From the NCBI GenBank assembly GCA_020081605.1, contig JAHREC010000049.1:2976001-3040000 (forward strand): a stretch of DNA of 64,000 nucleotides. The letters are read 5' to 3'. Source of the stretch: Albifimbria verrucaria (lineage: Eukaryota > Ascomycota > Sordariomycetes > Hypocreales > Stachybotryaceae). Within the stretch, counting starts at the first letter, position 1; the number at the start of each line of letters is the position of its first letter. This document shows, piece by piece, positions 12,792-26,133 of this stretch. Under the pieces are notes generated by a model. It was not told the origin of the DNA and ran no database searches. It saw only the letters and a list, made by a program, of their open reading frames with translations. The position numbers and the translations under genes were made by a program.

Positions 12792-13695
12792 CCCTCCACC
12801 GCAAGGGCAAGGCATGGCTCCGATGGAACGATAAGATTGTCCACTACAGGTAATGGCTGTAAGTCGGCTGGCTGCACGTCGAGGTCACCGCCAGGAACGG
12901 CATGCCGAGTCAGACACTGCAAGAACCGCAGCCGGCTGTGCTTATGATCTGCACAGATCTCTCACCGTTTTGGGGGTCATCGAGAAGGCATTATCTGAGT
13001 GCTAAACTTAGTAGGGAGATTCTGATACAATAGCTCATTATTGCCTTGGGGTCCAGAACTTAGTCAGTATCGGTAAGCCTGAGGAAGGAACTTCAGTGCC
13101 TGGTAGATCATCATCTCGAGCCGAACCGTCTCTCCAGAGAAACCAGCTTGTTCGGCTGCAGTTCACCACAAAGCCTGAAACTGAGATTCCCGCGATCTAC
13201 AGTTCTCCAATCTCCCCAAGGCTTTCTCCGTGTCCCTTGATTACGGTTGTGCTTCGACACGGACCTTCCTTGACAGGTGCTGTGGTTGCATTCAACGTAA
13301 CACTCCATCAGGCACCCAATAGCATCACGTTACGCCCCGTCGGGACGCTTCAGACTGTGCAATAATACGGGTGAATTTTTTACAAACACAGTCGGTTGAT
13401 ACAAAGAGAATAAACGCCAAAACGGCATCAAAGAGCCCCATGCGAGCGTAAAATGCCCAATCTCCTGCAAACTCATTTCCCCAGGGCTCCCAAATTAACC
13501 GCCAGCCTTCGCAGGCTTTTGGTTGAGTCTTTAGTTGATTTCCCTCCGTTTGCTGTCTTACTCCTTACTCCGTCCAAAGCGGGTTGCTCCGCGGTCACCG
13601 TGCATGGCTGAACGTCCCCGGAACTCCGCAGCCCAATAATGTAACGACAGCTACATGTCAGAGCTGATGAATAGCCGAATGCTGCTCGAATCCAA

Positions 13696-15032
13696 TCACT
13701 CTCCACCCACGAGCCCAAGTCCCACACCTGTGCAAATGGCCGCAAACACCCAGACGGAGGCGTATGCCGCAGCTCCGACCGGCTCTACGCCGTAGATGGT
13801 CATTGTGGATGCCAAGTACGTGTTGACGCCCGTGACGAGCGCAGCGATCGCTGTGCGGCGAATGATGACCTTTGTCTTGGCCGTGTAGCCCCACGTGTTC
13901 CACCAGACCGTCTCTCCGAGGCTGGCACTGACAGGGTCGAACTCGTTAAGTTTCTCATCCTCCTTGGCCTTGCCCGTGGTGGCGAAGGGCGCAAAGATGA
14001 ACACACTTGCGGCGGCTCCGAACGCCAGGGTGACGGGCAACACTGTCGCATACGAGGCAGAATACGCCGGCTCAAGGGTGGGCAGGCCTGAGAAATGCAG
14101 AATAAGGATCCCGGGAAGGATCAGCCGAAGTGACAGGACGAGGGTGACGGTGTAGATGGTGGTGGCCAGAGCCGTGGTGTAGACCTGAAGGGGAACATCA
14201 ACGAGCTCACGGTTGTGCACCTTCGCGCCCGGCTTATGCACCGCCGACAGCGGCCGAAGAAGGTAGAATGGCACGGCGGCGGAAGTGACGTCGACGATCA
14301 GGGCGGACGCAGCCGTCACAGGGCTCAGCTTGTAGAATGTTGCCAGGAGGTAAATCTGCAGTCATGACATGGTCAGCATGTTTCTGTTTCCCACCGGCAA
14401 GCCGTCATAGCCGCGGCAGGCTCCAAGATCCTTTCAGCTCGACGAGAAGAATGCAAAATGCTACGAACCGTAGGGCCATGAGACAACAAATCCATCGTCG
14501 CGACGTCCAAGCTGTCCAGGTTTCCGAACCACCCAATCGCTAGCTCAATACTGTTCCCCGTCACCGTCGACGGTTCATGTCAGCCTTGTTCGACTCAATA
14601 GTTCCATTGTCCTCCCCACCACAACGGGCGCTTCAACGGCGCCGCACATGGAGGACCCGAGACAAGGGTCGGGAGAGACAACGGGTGGGGGATGGGGAAC
14701 GCAGATGGCGCAAAGTACTTACAGCCTCCAGCCGGCAAGAACGCCAACTTCGGTCCATGTGTCCTGGCTGCGGCTCACGGCAGCCAGCTCGCCCTTGCTC
14801 ACCTCGCCCAGCAGACTGTACCCCAGGCTGGCCAGCGCGAAGCTCAGCATCGCCGCGAGGGGAACTGGGCGGCGACAGGCAACCGCGGGTTGGTAGGGGC
14901 CACCAGAGAAGAGGCGGCAGAGGCTGCTGCATCGTCAAGGGCGGCGACAGCGAGCGGGTCGTAGAGAACCTCGGACGCAGCATCGACGTCTGCGTCGGCC
15001 TTTGCGGCCGTCCTGCGCAACGAAGGAGCCAT
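13696..15032 (-). CDS. Conserved fungal multi-span membrane protein, function unknown
   Basis: The first exon starts at ATG 15032 (MAPSLRRTAAKADADVD), is Ala-rich, and runs to a GTAAGT donor near 14726 after GWRL. The last exon (to TGA 13696) starts around IYLLATFYKLSPVTAASALIVD. It has several hydrophobic stretches of 18-22 residues (VYTTALATTIYTVTLVLSL, YATVLPVTLAFGAAASVFIF, ALVTGVNTYLASTMTIYGV, AYASVWVFAAICTGVGLGLV), so it should span a membrane at least four times. An NTWGYTAKTKVIIRR loop lies between the spans. A frame break near 14860 needs one base in a G run. The intron of about 370 bp is long for this genome and its phase does not fit as written, so another indel or a small exon may lie inside. 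I do not recognise the family. Confidence 0.6.
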
Positions 15033-15039
15033 TTTCTTT

Positions 15040-16300
15040 CAATCCTTCTGCCTTGCCTGACCTCACAGCGTAGGAGTCTCTGGCGCGCTTATTGTCGTTA
15101 TCGCCGAGGTGCTGTCGTCGCGACCGGGGGCTCAAGATAAGGAGGGAGGAGGTCTGACTGCTCCGACAAGGCTGAAATGCTCGGACAAGCAAATTGTGAG
15201 CAGAAGTCGAGTGAAGATGCCTGCGGCGGACGAGCAAGCTCTAGCTTTCCAGTGGAGAATCTGTGACGTCGAAGGGGGATACAGTCGTCTGGGTAACAGC
15301 TGCCGTCGTCTCATTAGCCGGCGGCGCAACGGCGTGCAGTACAGCTGGCAGTGCAAGGCAGATGCACTATTCCTGGTATCCTCCACATTATCCCCATACA
15401 TGGTAGCACCTACATTGAGCTGATCCACCTCTTTTCTTAATTCTTTTCATCTCAACTAGGTCCCTGGACGGGCAGAATTTTCAACCGTGACATGCACACA
15501 ACCTCACTCGTCTGCTCGCTTTCCCCGGTCCCCTGCTGCTGCTCTTGCAGTCCGTATTGACTGGGCGTTTTCTACCTGCATGCAAACGCCCAATTGCTTG
15601 ATCATGGCTGTTCCAATTGGTTTGCTATTTTGTTGCCTGGGCCAGCATGTTCTCGGGCCTTCGTTGGAATCTTTCAGGTTGGCGTGACCAAGGCATCAGT
15701 CCTGGGATTCGAGCACACTGATGCTTGATGCTTCCTCACGATCCGCCCGAGTCCAGCTCATCCAGTCCAGGAGACAGCGTCCCGTCTACGTGCCATGCCT
15801 TGATCCAGGCACCGAGTTGCCCTCGTGCTCTCTTCCTCCTCCTCCTCTCCTCTCTTCGATACGTCCATCATCCATCCCCGTGAACGGTCAGTGTGCTTCA
15901 TCGTCTACAATTCACATTCACATCTAGGTCCAATTGTTTGGTTCATAAGTTCCATTCCTGGGTTATTTATGCCCGGTGTTCGCTCGACGCCCCTCCGAAT
16001 TCTCACTTTAACCTCGTGGAGAAGCAAAACTCATCCACCAAACGGCGCCGCAAAATTATTGCCGTCGCAGATGAGGCTCTCCACTCTTCGGTGCTGAGTA
16101 TTGGCGGCGGAGCTGAACCACCCTATACACAATGTGTTGTGATATCGTGATACAAAGGAGATGCGAACGCGCCAGCTCCCCAAGGTCATTCAACGCATTC
16201 CATCCCAGAGCTAACGTGTCCGACTCCGAATAGAAGATCCCGGCCCATGCTATCCCATGCAGTTCCCATATTCAAAAAATAAAGTTGAAGATAAACAAAT
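15040..16300. other. Intergenic region
   Basis: Between the 5' end of the membrane-protein gene and the 3' end of the C2H2 gene. Only short, uninformative open frames are present. I see no RNA gene or repeat of note. Confidence 0.5.
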
Positions 16301-16302
16301 CA

Positions 16303-17910
16303 TCAGTCCTCCATGCGGCCAAAAACGCCGTCGTCATCTTCATCACTGCGGGCCCGGGAACGCATGTCGAAATCGTCATCGTCCATTCCAGATCCTGCTC
16401 CTCGTCCATCTTGACATCTTCACTGTCACGGCGCATCTCGCCGCGGGTGAAGCTCTCCGGTTGACGCCCGGGAGGCTGTTGAAGAAACTGGTGCCTGTCA
16501 ACGAGGCGGCCTGATCACGGTATTGAGCTGGAACAGGAGGCACAGGAGGAGCATCTGCTGGGAGTGTCACAGTGCCTCTAGAGCCATTGTTGCTGCCGAA
16601 GCTGCAGCTAAGAAGCTCGACTGCAGCGGCGAGATCTTGATCTTCCTGTCCAGTCTCGTTGAGTCCCGAGGACGATGGACGATGCTCGACGCTACGCTGA
16701 CGGAAGTGGCCTTGCCCGGATCCGTAGGAGCTCAGGTTAGCAGCCAACAAACCGGATGGCGCAGACTGGTAGCTTCGAGAGAAGCCGCTGCCGCTGCTGT
16801 ATCGCTTGCGGTAAGAATTGCCGCCGAAGCCCATACTCTCGCTAGTAGGCGGGGGCGTTGTGTCGGCCGAGCTCTGGCGGTCCGCTTGGTCCGAGTATCC
16901 AGAAGCAGCGGGGACACGGACTCGGGGTCACTGGGGAAGTCCTTGGCTGAGTCGGGTGGTGTCGCTGAGCTATCGTTGGTGCCATTCATGGCGACGAGGA
17001 CCGATGCAGCCTCGAGCAGCTGGACTTGCTGATGCTTGGAGATAAGGAGCTTCGAGGTGAAGGACCACTCGGGAGTATGCTCCCACCTAACCAGCATGTC
17101 AACAAATCTGAATCAAAGCCGATACGGTTTCTCAGCAGAAGGGAGGCCCGTGCCATATCCCTCACAGAGACTGATCACACACATGTCACCACGAGAGGGT
17201 TGAATGGGAGGAGACCAACAAGTGCTTCGTCAAACAGCTGCTGTGCTTATAGCTTTTTCCGCACTTGTCACAGCGAACCTCAATCCGGTTGCTCTTCCTG
17301 CCCTCCTTTAGCAGAGGTTGGCCATCACTGGCACGCCTGATGCGAGCCTTCTGATCCTTGTTGGAGCCCTCGTCGCCCGACATGTCGTTGACATCGTCGT
17401 CAATGGCGCTATCCTGCATTTCCCGCTTGACGTCACTCATGGACTTGTGAGCGTGGGAGGAGGCTGGCGGGCGGTGATGGCAAGCTGCTCGCAATAGCAG
17501 CTCTCGCAGCGGCCGTCTTGGACATGGTATTGCGTCGAGGGGCGTTCGCGATGGGCATGGCGGGAGACCGGTCTCCGTCACGCAGTGCAGCGGTGACTGC
17601 CGCGACATTGGCAGCAGGGTTGGTAACCGACTTGCGGCGGGTGACACGGTGGGTAGAATTGAGAGAGCCGGCAGTGAGTAGGGAGTGGGAGTTGTTGCGG
17701 GAGTGTGATTGACGACCAGGCAGCCCTGAAGAGGAGACGCTCGAGAGCGACGGGCGATGCTGTGTCAATGGCCTCGCAGAGGGCTGCATTTCCTGAGATA
17801 GGCAAGCAATGTTAGCCAAGGCGATGGCATGGAGGAGAAGATAAGTGGAATGGTGCCAGATAAAACATGTCGTCTACCCAAACTAGGAGTCATACTTTAG
17901 AAGAGGCCAT
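16303..17910 (-). CDS. C2H2-type zinc-finger protein
   Basis: A 15-nt first exon (MASSK, 17896-17910) is followed by an intron with donor GTATGA and acceptor CTCAG; exon 2 starts at 17792. The one clear finger is RCDKCGKSYKHSSCLTKHL, whose last codon is split by an intron (17087-17219) and continues as WEHTPEW. Before it come a Ser-rich segment and a basic KARIRRASDGQPLL region. After it comes a conserved TSKLLISKHQQVQLLEAASVLV helix, then a long disordered Pro/Ser region ending in acidic repeats. This is a nuclear protein, probably a DNA-binding regulator, with a single finger. The target is unknown. Frame breaks near 16383, 16468 and 16911 each need one base. Another near 17465 needs two bases added or one removed. 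The stop at 16303 follows GVFGRMED in the restored frame. Confidence 0.72.
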
Positions 17911-17914
17911 TGCC

Positions 17915-20900
17915 GGCAACGACGGATGAATTGCTCGAGATCCGGGCGACTGACGACTGCCGGTCGCTGTCTCGGAACAAGAGCACAGCTATATTAGGCC
18001 GTACAATGTATGGACAGTTAAAAGCAAAAAGCACTAGAGTGGTGAGAGCAGTGGTGATGTTGGTAGATCGGGTCGTTGGTGGTAGAGAAAGAGGGAGAAC
18101 GAAGTGCCCCCGAAATAGGCGTCGCGAGAGTAGCAGAGGACGAGAAATAATATTTTGGGAGGAGCAAGCATTCAGCCAGGGGTGTGTGTGTGGCACAGCG
18201 GGGTGCGCGTGTAACAACTCCGCGTCTGGAGTGAATTTGGCTTGCCGTACTCTGTACACTTTCTGTCTCTGGCGATATCCCAAGGCAAAGAAGAAGGGGA
18301 AAAGGAGAAATATGGCCCTGATGCAGCAACCCTTTATTCGGTTAACTTTTTTTCTGTCCCTTTTCAATGTTCGGGGCCGTCCGCCTCAGGGTGCCTGCCT
18401 GGAACAACTCTAAGGCAGTGACTAGCAACTAGCCGTGCCCATACGGTGGCATGTACGTACCGTATTGCAATCAAAGGGGATGGGTGCGAGAGAAAGAGAG
18501 GAGGGGGGCTGTTGGTACCAAGGCAAGGTAGGTTAGTGTTCTGTGAGAGACAACATTGGGAGGGGCGTGTGGTGGTGTTGGGCAAAACCAGCGCAGCGCA
18601 GCGTAGGACGTCCAGGTGAGATTCGCTTGGTCGTTCCAGCGGCTTCAAAGGCCACCTCTCGCTGCGACAAGCCAAAAGGTGGGGAGTTTGGATAGTGGAT
18701 TAATTGGCCCGCTGACCCCGGCTGATCATCAATCAGGTTGGACATCGGGAGAGAGAGGGGAGGGGGCAGACAAAGGAAGACAAGCTGGGATGGGAAAAGG
18801 AAAGGGAGGCGTCAGCCTAGAAAGCAAGAAAGAGAGAAGAGCGAGTGACTGCTGGGACCGTACTGTAGGCCGTACTGTGCGCGCTGGAAGGGGCCAAGCC
18901 ATGCCGGGGTCGGCGAGGGGATGGGGATGGGGATACAGAGTCCTCTGTAGGGATACCTACACTATAGTAGGGATGTGGATGTGGATGGGGACGGGGCTGA
19001 GCACCAGCGTCGCTGGGGTGGGCATCTTCTTGTCCCTGCTGAGTAAGGTGAGAGAGGCTGCCTGTCGACGTGCGAGCCGGAAGTCGCTGCGGTTAGTGAA
19101 AGATAGCACGATACTCGTAGGATGCCAACCACGTAAGCCTGGCTTCGAGTATATCCGTCGGCACACTAACGCACGAGAGCAGCTCCGTCGCGCATTTCAA
19201 ATACACTACAGCAAAGAGAGGCCAGACAAGGCAAGGAAGAACGGAAGGACTATAGCATGTACTTCAGGGCAGAGGCCCACTGTAAGCCAGGCAGCCGGCT
19301 GTATATCCGAGCGCTGTGGTGAGGGCACATCAGCCGCGCGTACCTAGCTATTTCGACTCGTGCCCTTTATTATCTTTAGTGTACGGTACTGTAACAGTGG
19401 CCGCACAAGATGCCCAGGGGAGGGAAAGATAAGGCAGAGAGGGAGAGCAGAGGCCATCCATCCCCGTGAAGACTCATCCGTCAACTGACCGAGCCTGTCT
19501 GGTGGAGACGGTCTACTTACCGAGGGGTCACCTACTGTACAGTGCCTACAACACTCGTGCCTGTGCCTGGCTTCCCGTCATATCCCACATATTCATTTAA
19601 GCTACTGCCTACCGTCTCCAGGTTTGGTCTGGTGGGAGGAGATGGCGAGATACTTTGCTCCCAACAAGCGCTCACATGATAGAGCCGAGTGGAACTTCGC
19701 ACGGAGCGAAGACGAAGGGAGGGGATGACCAGGTCATCCGCCAGCCCTTAGGGGTGTTGCTCCATGAAGGTCCAGATACAGTAAGACAGGGGCGCAATGC
19801 AATAAATAGCAATACCCTATCCGTACCGTACCTTGCCTTGCCTTGCCTTGCTTGGCTTGGCCTGGCCTACGTTACCTGACACCTGCTGCGTTAGGTACAG
19901 TGTGCACTCAAGCGAATGCATAACTCTTAGGTCAAGATATGTATGCATTTGCCTGATAGTAAGAGAGAGCAGTATCACGATCTTGGGTATTGAGAGCAAT
20001 TCTCTGCACACCAGATAAAATGGCAATATGGCTATTCTACAAGAAGAACAGAGAAAGAAAATGTAAACGAAAAAAGGAAGAAAGCTACAGTAGGATAGCA
20101 AAAGTATCGCCTACCTCGCGATTTCCATTCAGCGAAAGAGCTTCATGTATAAGGAGTTATGATCAATATATATTAATTTATTTACTATTATATTGTTATA
20201 ACTTTATTATATTTTTAATCGTTTATTGTTAGGTTTTTGGTTGATTTTTCATCCAGATGTCTGCGTTAGATATGCGGAATTTCTGCCGTCCCACTGTAGA
20301 TACACAACCCTCCGACGAGCTCAAGCTCCATCTTCCGTCCAAAGCCGTGCTCAGTTCCTGTTTACTCTGGCCTCAGGACATGCAGGTACGATCGACTCCT
20401 GCACGTGTTACCCAGAAAGCTTCAACCTTCATACAGAGAGCCTTTGTTTTTCCTATTTTTATTTTTATTTTCTTCCTCCACTTCCTTTTGGCTTCAAGCC
20501 ACCACAGTTGACTTCGTATTCTGCGTCGCCCAACTTCATTCCGCACACGATTCCTGAATATGAGATGAAGCCCTGAACCGAGCGTTGATGCCGAAGGTAT
20601 CCGCCCGCAAGGCCAAATGGCATCCTCAATCCGCCATACTGTGTGCTCCCTACCAACTTGAGTCTTTAGGACAGCTCTCGGACAGGGGCTTGAGCGTGCC
20701 GTGACCCACCGAAATAGGATAAAAGAATGGCCTGTGTCGCCATTTGTACTGTCTTTGCACAAGAGCCAAGCTATACTTGACAACGCAGTTCACTACCGCA
20801 GTTGTGCTTTCGACCTTGACTGTCCAGGCACGGCGACTAAGCCCTCGGATGCCAGGCGTGCGCCTAATGATCCAGGCCTACCTATCCGGCCCACTAATTC

Positions 20901-23900
20901 CCCGGCGGAGGTGGCCTCACCTCACCAGAGACGCGGGCTTCCATATCAAGGCCCTAAAGCATTGCGTCTCCCATCAATGGCAGACGACCATTTAACACTT
21001 GGCTTAGCTATGCTTAACCTAATATCGCGCACGGCAAAAGGTGGGAAAGTCCCGGTAACCCTGGAGCGCTGCGATTGTGCGCCCTAAGATGCAGGTCCGC
21101 CTGTGACTGACCATCGACAGCCTGTCTCGGAATTTTGGGAGCAGAGCAGGCCAAGCGAGCAGCTCTGACCACAGGAGGCGGTACGTTGCTCGCACGGGGA
21201 CGCCGGGCCTTTCGCGTCTCGCCGAAACTCAGAACAGAGAAACGTGGCCCGGAACTCAATCAAACTGTGCCTGGAACAGTTGCAGGCCATTGAAGCATTC
21301 CAGCTTTTCTGAAATCCTTCTGGCGGCACAACAAGCCTACGAATGACCCTCGACCATTTCCCTACCCGCCAGAAACCGACAACACATGTTTGCCGTGTTC
21401 GTTATTCAAGCCCTTTCTCAAGACATTATGTTAGCGCTACACGAACTGTATGGTGCGCCACACTCTACAGGACTAACATCAAGAGGTTGGTGCGGGCACT
21501 TTATTCCTTGTCGTCTGCAGGTGTGGAATACCCTACCGCCCCTCCCAACACGGCGAGGGCTGCCTATCTAAGGCACGGATTCGTTACCGACTACTTCAGG
21601 CGGGCCTGAGAGTTGGGAGGAGGCGTCGCCCATCGGCAGAGGCAGGGTAGCCATTCACAGCATCTTGAGCAGTTGTGCATGCACTCAATCCAGGCGTAAA
21701 ACAACAAGCTCGAGATCGACCATCAGCCCATGCGAGTACTTTCTGACCAACAAGAATGATCAGTGTACTTGTGCCTGACTATCATAAGATTTACTCGGCG
21801 ATCAGGCTCTGGAAGAAAACCGAGTCGACCAGCCTCAACGGATTCGGTAGGGACATCGCGCCCCGTACAGTCGCATCGGCCGATGACACCACGCGAGCCA
21901 TCCCTGCACGGCTACGCTATGGAAACCCCTCCATACTGTATTCAATGGCGACAATCATACCTGCTTCGAGAGACCTTGCAGCTCGCCTGCTTTGGGCTAC
22001 ATGCTTATTCCCAGGCCGTTATTGCGAGCAATGTCTAGTCAAGGATCTAGGACCGGAACAAAGCTTGCCATGGTCACATCGGTAGTCAACGTTCTGCAAC
22101 TTGGTGCCGTAGGATGATCCTTTTCATATCAAGACTGACGGGGAGTCCGAGGCGCGACAATTTGCTTGGGTCGGTTTCACTACAATTCCATGCTGACGAC
22201 GGTACTGCCGTGTAGGGATATGGTGGAATCGGCCATGCGTAATCGTAATTCGATGCAAGTTTTGCTGGGCAATCGGACAAATTAAGGGAGCACGTTGCGA
22301 CGCTTCCGATGTTTGACGGTCCTCAGCAAACATGACAAGAAGCAAGGCAGCTCCCTGGTCCCAACGCTGGGACTGGGCCAGGGCCAATCCCAGTTCGATC
22401 CTAGACTAGGCACGCAGCTTAGTCGATCCTTTATCGGTTTTGGGATGCTCTGCACAAGGTTTACAGCACGGTATCTTGGATTCGGATTGCATAAATTAAC
22501 TACCGAGACGACATAAAACAGTCAGCATTGGAACCATCGCCTTGTCGACTTGGGCGGGTTATGTTCCCATTAACACCCAAGACGAAGCCCTCAAACCAGT
22601 GCTAGCGGGCTCGATGCTCCAATGTGCAATTTGCCGTGAGCATCTTGTGGGGAGCCGAGAGATCGGTGCCACGTAGTGCTACATCGTCTGACAATCGACA
22701 GTTTGTCTCAAGAATGGGGAATCCTCCTCCCCATCGTCATTGTGGACAAAAACCCATGGTACGGCCCACACCGGGCCCTCCCTTGGTCGTGCTCTAGCGG
22801 GTACCTTGGTCATTGACTTGGGGAATCACGGGCGTCACACAATCGCAAGACAACAATATCGATGGTGGAGTGATTTCTATCCCAGCCAGCGTGACGAGAA
22901 AAGTTTTCATTGTGCTGGGGATGACGTTGGCCTTGCTACTCGCCAACAAAATATCGATCAATTTTGCCTCCAAGCAGCCCTTTCAGGTTGGCGACGCCAC
23001 AGGCCCTCCCCTCCCATTCTTGGATTATGCACGACAAACCACACGCCCCTCCTCCCACACCCTACCATTGGCAGGCAATATTACTTGTGGTCAGAAGAGC
23101 CGCTCACAGCCGCCAGACCCTATCAATTGGTCACTGTATGGCCATGGCATCTCGCAACAACCTGGTCTGATAAATGGTTCCTGCGCAAGCACGATTTCAG
23201 CCCACGTGGAAGAGTCCTTGGTTCCGTATTGACTTTCCAGAATCACAGTCGTTGTTACCAGCATCGCCTCTCGTAATTTTGTTTTCTCCCTTTCCTTTTC
23301 TTTTTTTTTTCCCATTCTCCTATTGTGGTTCATTAAACCATGGAAATTTGGCAGCCCAGCCCATCGACGTGGCTGAAAGCTACCCCGGGGCCATCCTCGT
23401 TTGGGTAAAGCAGGCTAGGGCCAACTCCCTATGGACCAAGCCTCGTAGCGCCCTGTGCGGGTCTAGAGACGTATCATCTGAAGCAGCTGGCCTGTAGCAG
23501 CGTCCTGGGCCTCGGGATTCACCTGCCGAGCGATGATTCCTCTGCAGCTTTCAACTACTTTTCTTATCGGTGATATTATTTGTGCGATTGACCACTATCA
23601 CGCGGTGTGATTCAAGAGCCAAAGTATGGGTACGGACGCGACGTAGCATCGGAATGACGAGACTAGAAACCTCTGTGGTGTCTCTGGTGTTTGGCGTTTA
23701 ACCCGCTCCTGAAAAGAGGCGGCCAGGTTCCGCAGTACTTTCAAACCGTACTACAAGCGCTCAATGTCTCATGTCGTCTTGTAAGATCCCTCTAAACCCT
23801 CGAGTTTAGGTGAACAGAGCATACTCCTGGACGCCCTTGATCCCAGCGATCTGGAAACTGGTAGATAGATCTGCATGTCATCTTTGGCTCCCGCGCACGA

Positions 23901-24260
23901 CAGCAATGGGCTAACCCGCCGATCGGCCGCGGGTCCTTACCTTAAGAAAACGCCTATCTTAATAATAATGACAAAGATGGGACAGCCATTGAGTTACCAG
24001 CCAACCAGGCCTCAAGATGGTGAGAGGGCTGATAAGCCTGAGGTTGCTGTTGCGCCCAAAATGCAGCCCATCTGCGGACTTGACAGGATGTTTGGCATGA
24101 CTATGCAAACAAAGACGGATTGTTTCAAGCTGCAAACTACGTTGGTCGCCCACACGACCACTTCACCCAGACAAAACTCCGCGCCACCAACTGAAGTTTC
24201 ATTCTCGATATCATATTGTGTACAGAATAATACGCAACGTCAAGCTTGCAAGGAAGAAGC
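17915..24260. other. Large gene-free region (about 6.3 kb)
   Basis: No open frame here has domain-like content. The longest (18616-19347, plus strand) has no hydrophobic core pattern or family motif. The region includes a CCTTG/CTTGG repeat (19821-19867) and an AT-rich patch (20155-20230). It probably holds the promoter of the C2H2 gene on its left side. A divergent or degenerate element cannot be excluded by eye. Confidence 0.5.
20155..20230. other. Short AT-rich patch
   Basis: A stretch of about 75 bases made almost only of A and T, with TATATATTAATTTATTTA-like content, stands out in GC-rich surroundings. It is too short to call a RIP-mutated transposon. Confidence 0.6.
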
Positions 24261-24269
24261 TTAGCTGTG

Positions 24270-24889
24270 ATGGATGTGTATCGTAAGGTTGGTCGTGGAG
24301 GCGCAGGCAACTTCATCCAGCCCAGGCAAGTGGATGAAGCTTCCAAGGTAAGAGGGCTCGTTTATACTTGCGGTTTACAGCATCCCCTTTTGCATGCTTG
24401 ATCCTCGTGCTCAGCCTGATTGTGCTTTCTCTCACAGGATCTCGAAGCACAGCAACCTCGCGATGGCGATGCGCCGATGCCGGATCGCGTGACGGCCACG
24501 ACGAGCAGTGGGCCCCTGCGCTCAGCCGGGCCGGCCGCGGCGGGGCAGGCAATTACGTGGATGCTGCGAGCGCTCGCGAACATGAGCAACAGACTGCCAG
24601 CTCGACGGTGGCCGCGGTGGTTGACTCAAGCCTGAAGCAGCGCCAACATGGTGCCAGCCAGCAGCCAGTGCGGCTGGGTGGACGAGGCAGGGCTGGTAAC
24701 TGGCAGGACAGTAGCGCCGCTGAAGAGCAGCGACGCCGTGACGATGAGGAGCGGCGTAGGGCCGAGGAGCTGGAGAGGCTGGCAAGGGAGGAAGTTGATA
24801 GGGGTTTACGAATGCCCGAGAAGGTTCATCATGGGGTTGAGACCATAAAGAAGATGGGACTCAAGCGTGGGGATGGAAGAGAGACATAG
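24270..24889 (+). CDS. DUF3602 / Par32-like protein with RGGAGN motifs
   Basis: Exon 1 (24270-24347) encodes MDVYRKVGRGGAGNFIQPRQ and ends at GTAAGAG. Exon 2 starts at 24438 after CTCACAG. The family signature RGGAG-N-F/Y occurs three times: RGGAGNF near residue 9, RGGAGNY in the middle and RGRAGNW later. An Arg/Glu-rich coiled-coil-like helix (EEQRRRDDEERRRAEELERLAREEVDRG, shown here only as composition) follows. This matches the fungal DUF3602 family; yeast Par32, a TORC1-linked regulator of ammonium transporters, is a member. The protein should be cytosolic and largely disordered. One base is missing somewhere in 24460-24520 to carry the frame from exon start to the second motif. Family is well supported; role is inferred from yeast. 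Confidence 0.8.
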
Positions 24890-25661
24890 CTCAGGTGTAC
24901 TTAATGCCGTAATCGGTCTCCTGCCCTTGTTCATCTGGGGATCGAGAAAGCCCATGATTTTTGCCTATACAACTGAGACTAGGCTAAGCCTTGAGTCGAG
25001 TTCTTGGTGTTGACCATTACAAGCCTGTGTCGTCTCAATATACCCCATGGACATGCTCATGACACAGGAGCATCCAAGGTCTCACATGGAAGAGCCTTCA
25101 TAGGCCATCACATTGTGGCGTCGTCGGCGAGCCCGTGGCTATGAGACATAGAACCATCACAATTAACCCAGCATTCCATCAGTGACCGCAGCACCTGGAA
25201 CCTTTTAGCAATCCGACACACATTCCCAACTTTGGTGGTTGAGTGGTGAGCAAAATGAAGATGACTGTGGACCGTGTATTCTCCAAGTCACATAGAACGA
25301 AACAGAAACGATGAGTCCACACAAAAGCTACGCAGAAGCAACTTGACAAATACATTCACAGTTAGCTTGAACCAATTTCTCACTTATCGCTGCTTGCGGT
25401 TCCCTTTGACTGTCAACTGTTGGGTAGTTACTAGTATCTTGGGTCTAGGGTAGTTAGTTATGTTCGAAGCTACCAGAAATCCCATACCCACTCCTAGCTC
25501 TATGGTTTTGCCGTCGGAAAAACTCATAATCCGAGGCACCGCAAAACTTCGACTCCGGCACCGCCTTCACGGAGAAAGTTGCCAGTAGACCATCGTGCGA
25601 AGACAGACCTACTCCCCGCCTCTCCCCTCGAACCAGAGACGAAAACAGATTCCCGGACAAG

Positions 25662-26133
25662 ATGTCATCGGTATTTGCTATCGGCGCCGGCGCTGCTGTT
25701 GCGGCTTTCCTTGTACGTTTTACGCCGCCTACGAACGGTCTGGAGAAAGGTGGCACTCGCTAACACCTCGGCAGGGTCGCGCAGGACTTGTCGCATGGCG
25801 TCGCTCCCGTGGCGGCGTTGGAGCCATGGGCAAGGCTTTCTACAAGGGCGGTTTCGAGCCTAAGATGACCAAGAAGGAGGCTACGCTGATTCTTTCGCTC
25901 AAGTAAGTGACTACTGATTTGCGACCGCAGAGCTGGTCCCGAGGAACCAGAGCAAAACCCCGAGAAGCTGTTGCTAACCTGCCTTCTTTAACAGTGAGCG
26001 CGCCATCACCAAGGAAAAGGTCCGAAAGGCTCACCGCACGCTCATGCTGCTTAACCACCCCGATCGAGGCGGAAGCCCCTACCTGGCGACCAAGGTCAAC
26101 GAGGCCAAGGAGTTTCTCGACAAGACTACGTAA
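25662..26133 (+). CDS. PAM18: Mitochondrial import motor J-protein Tim14/Pam18
   Basis: Three exons (25662-25712, 25775-25902, 25995-26133) give an intact 105-residue protein. The N-terminus ([17 protein letters not shown]) is the single membrane anchor. It is followed by [10 protein letters not shown] and [18 protein letters not shown], then the short J-domain with the catalytic HPD in [24 protein letters not shown]. Tim14/Pam18 sits in the mitochondrial inner membrane as part of the presequence translocase motor and stimulates the ATPase of matrix Hsp70 through the HPD loop. Length and motif order match the family, and the protein is small because the J-domain is the whole C-terminal part. 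All splice sites are canonical, with phases 0 and 2. This is one of the safest calls in the window. Confidence 0.96.

Noticed and set aside
18616..19347. 243-residue open frame on the plus strand
   Set aside because: Composition is that of GC-rich non-coding DNA; no domain, signal peptide or splice-supported context.
20155..20230. RIP-mutated transposon
   Set aside because: The AT-rich patch is only about 75 bp, with normal GC on both sides and no coding remnant or terminal repeats.
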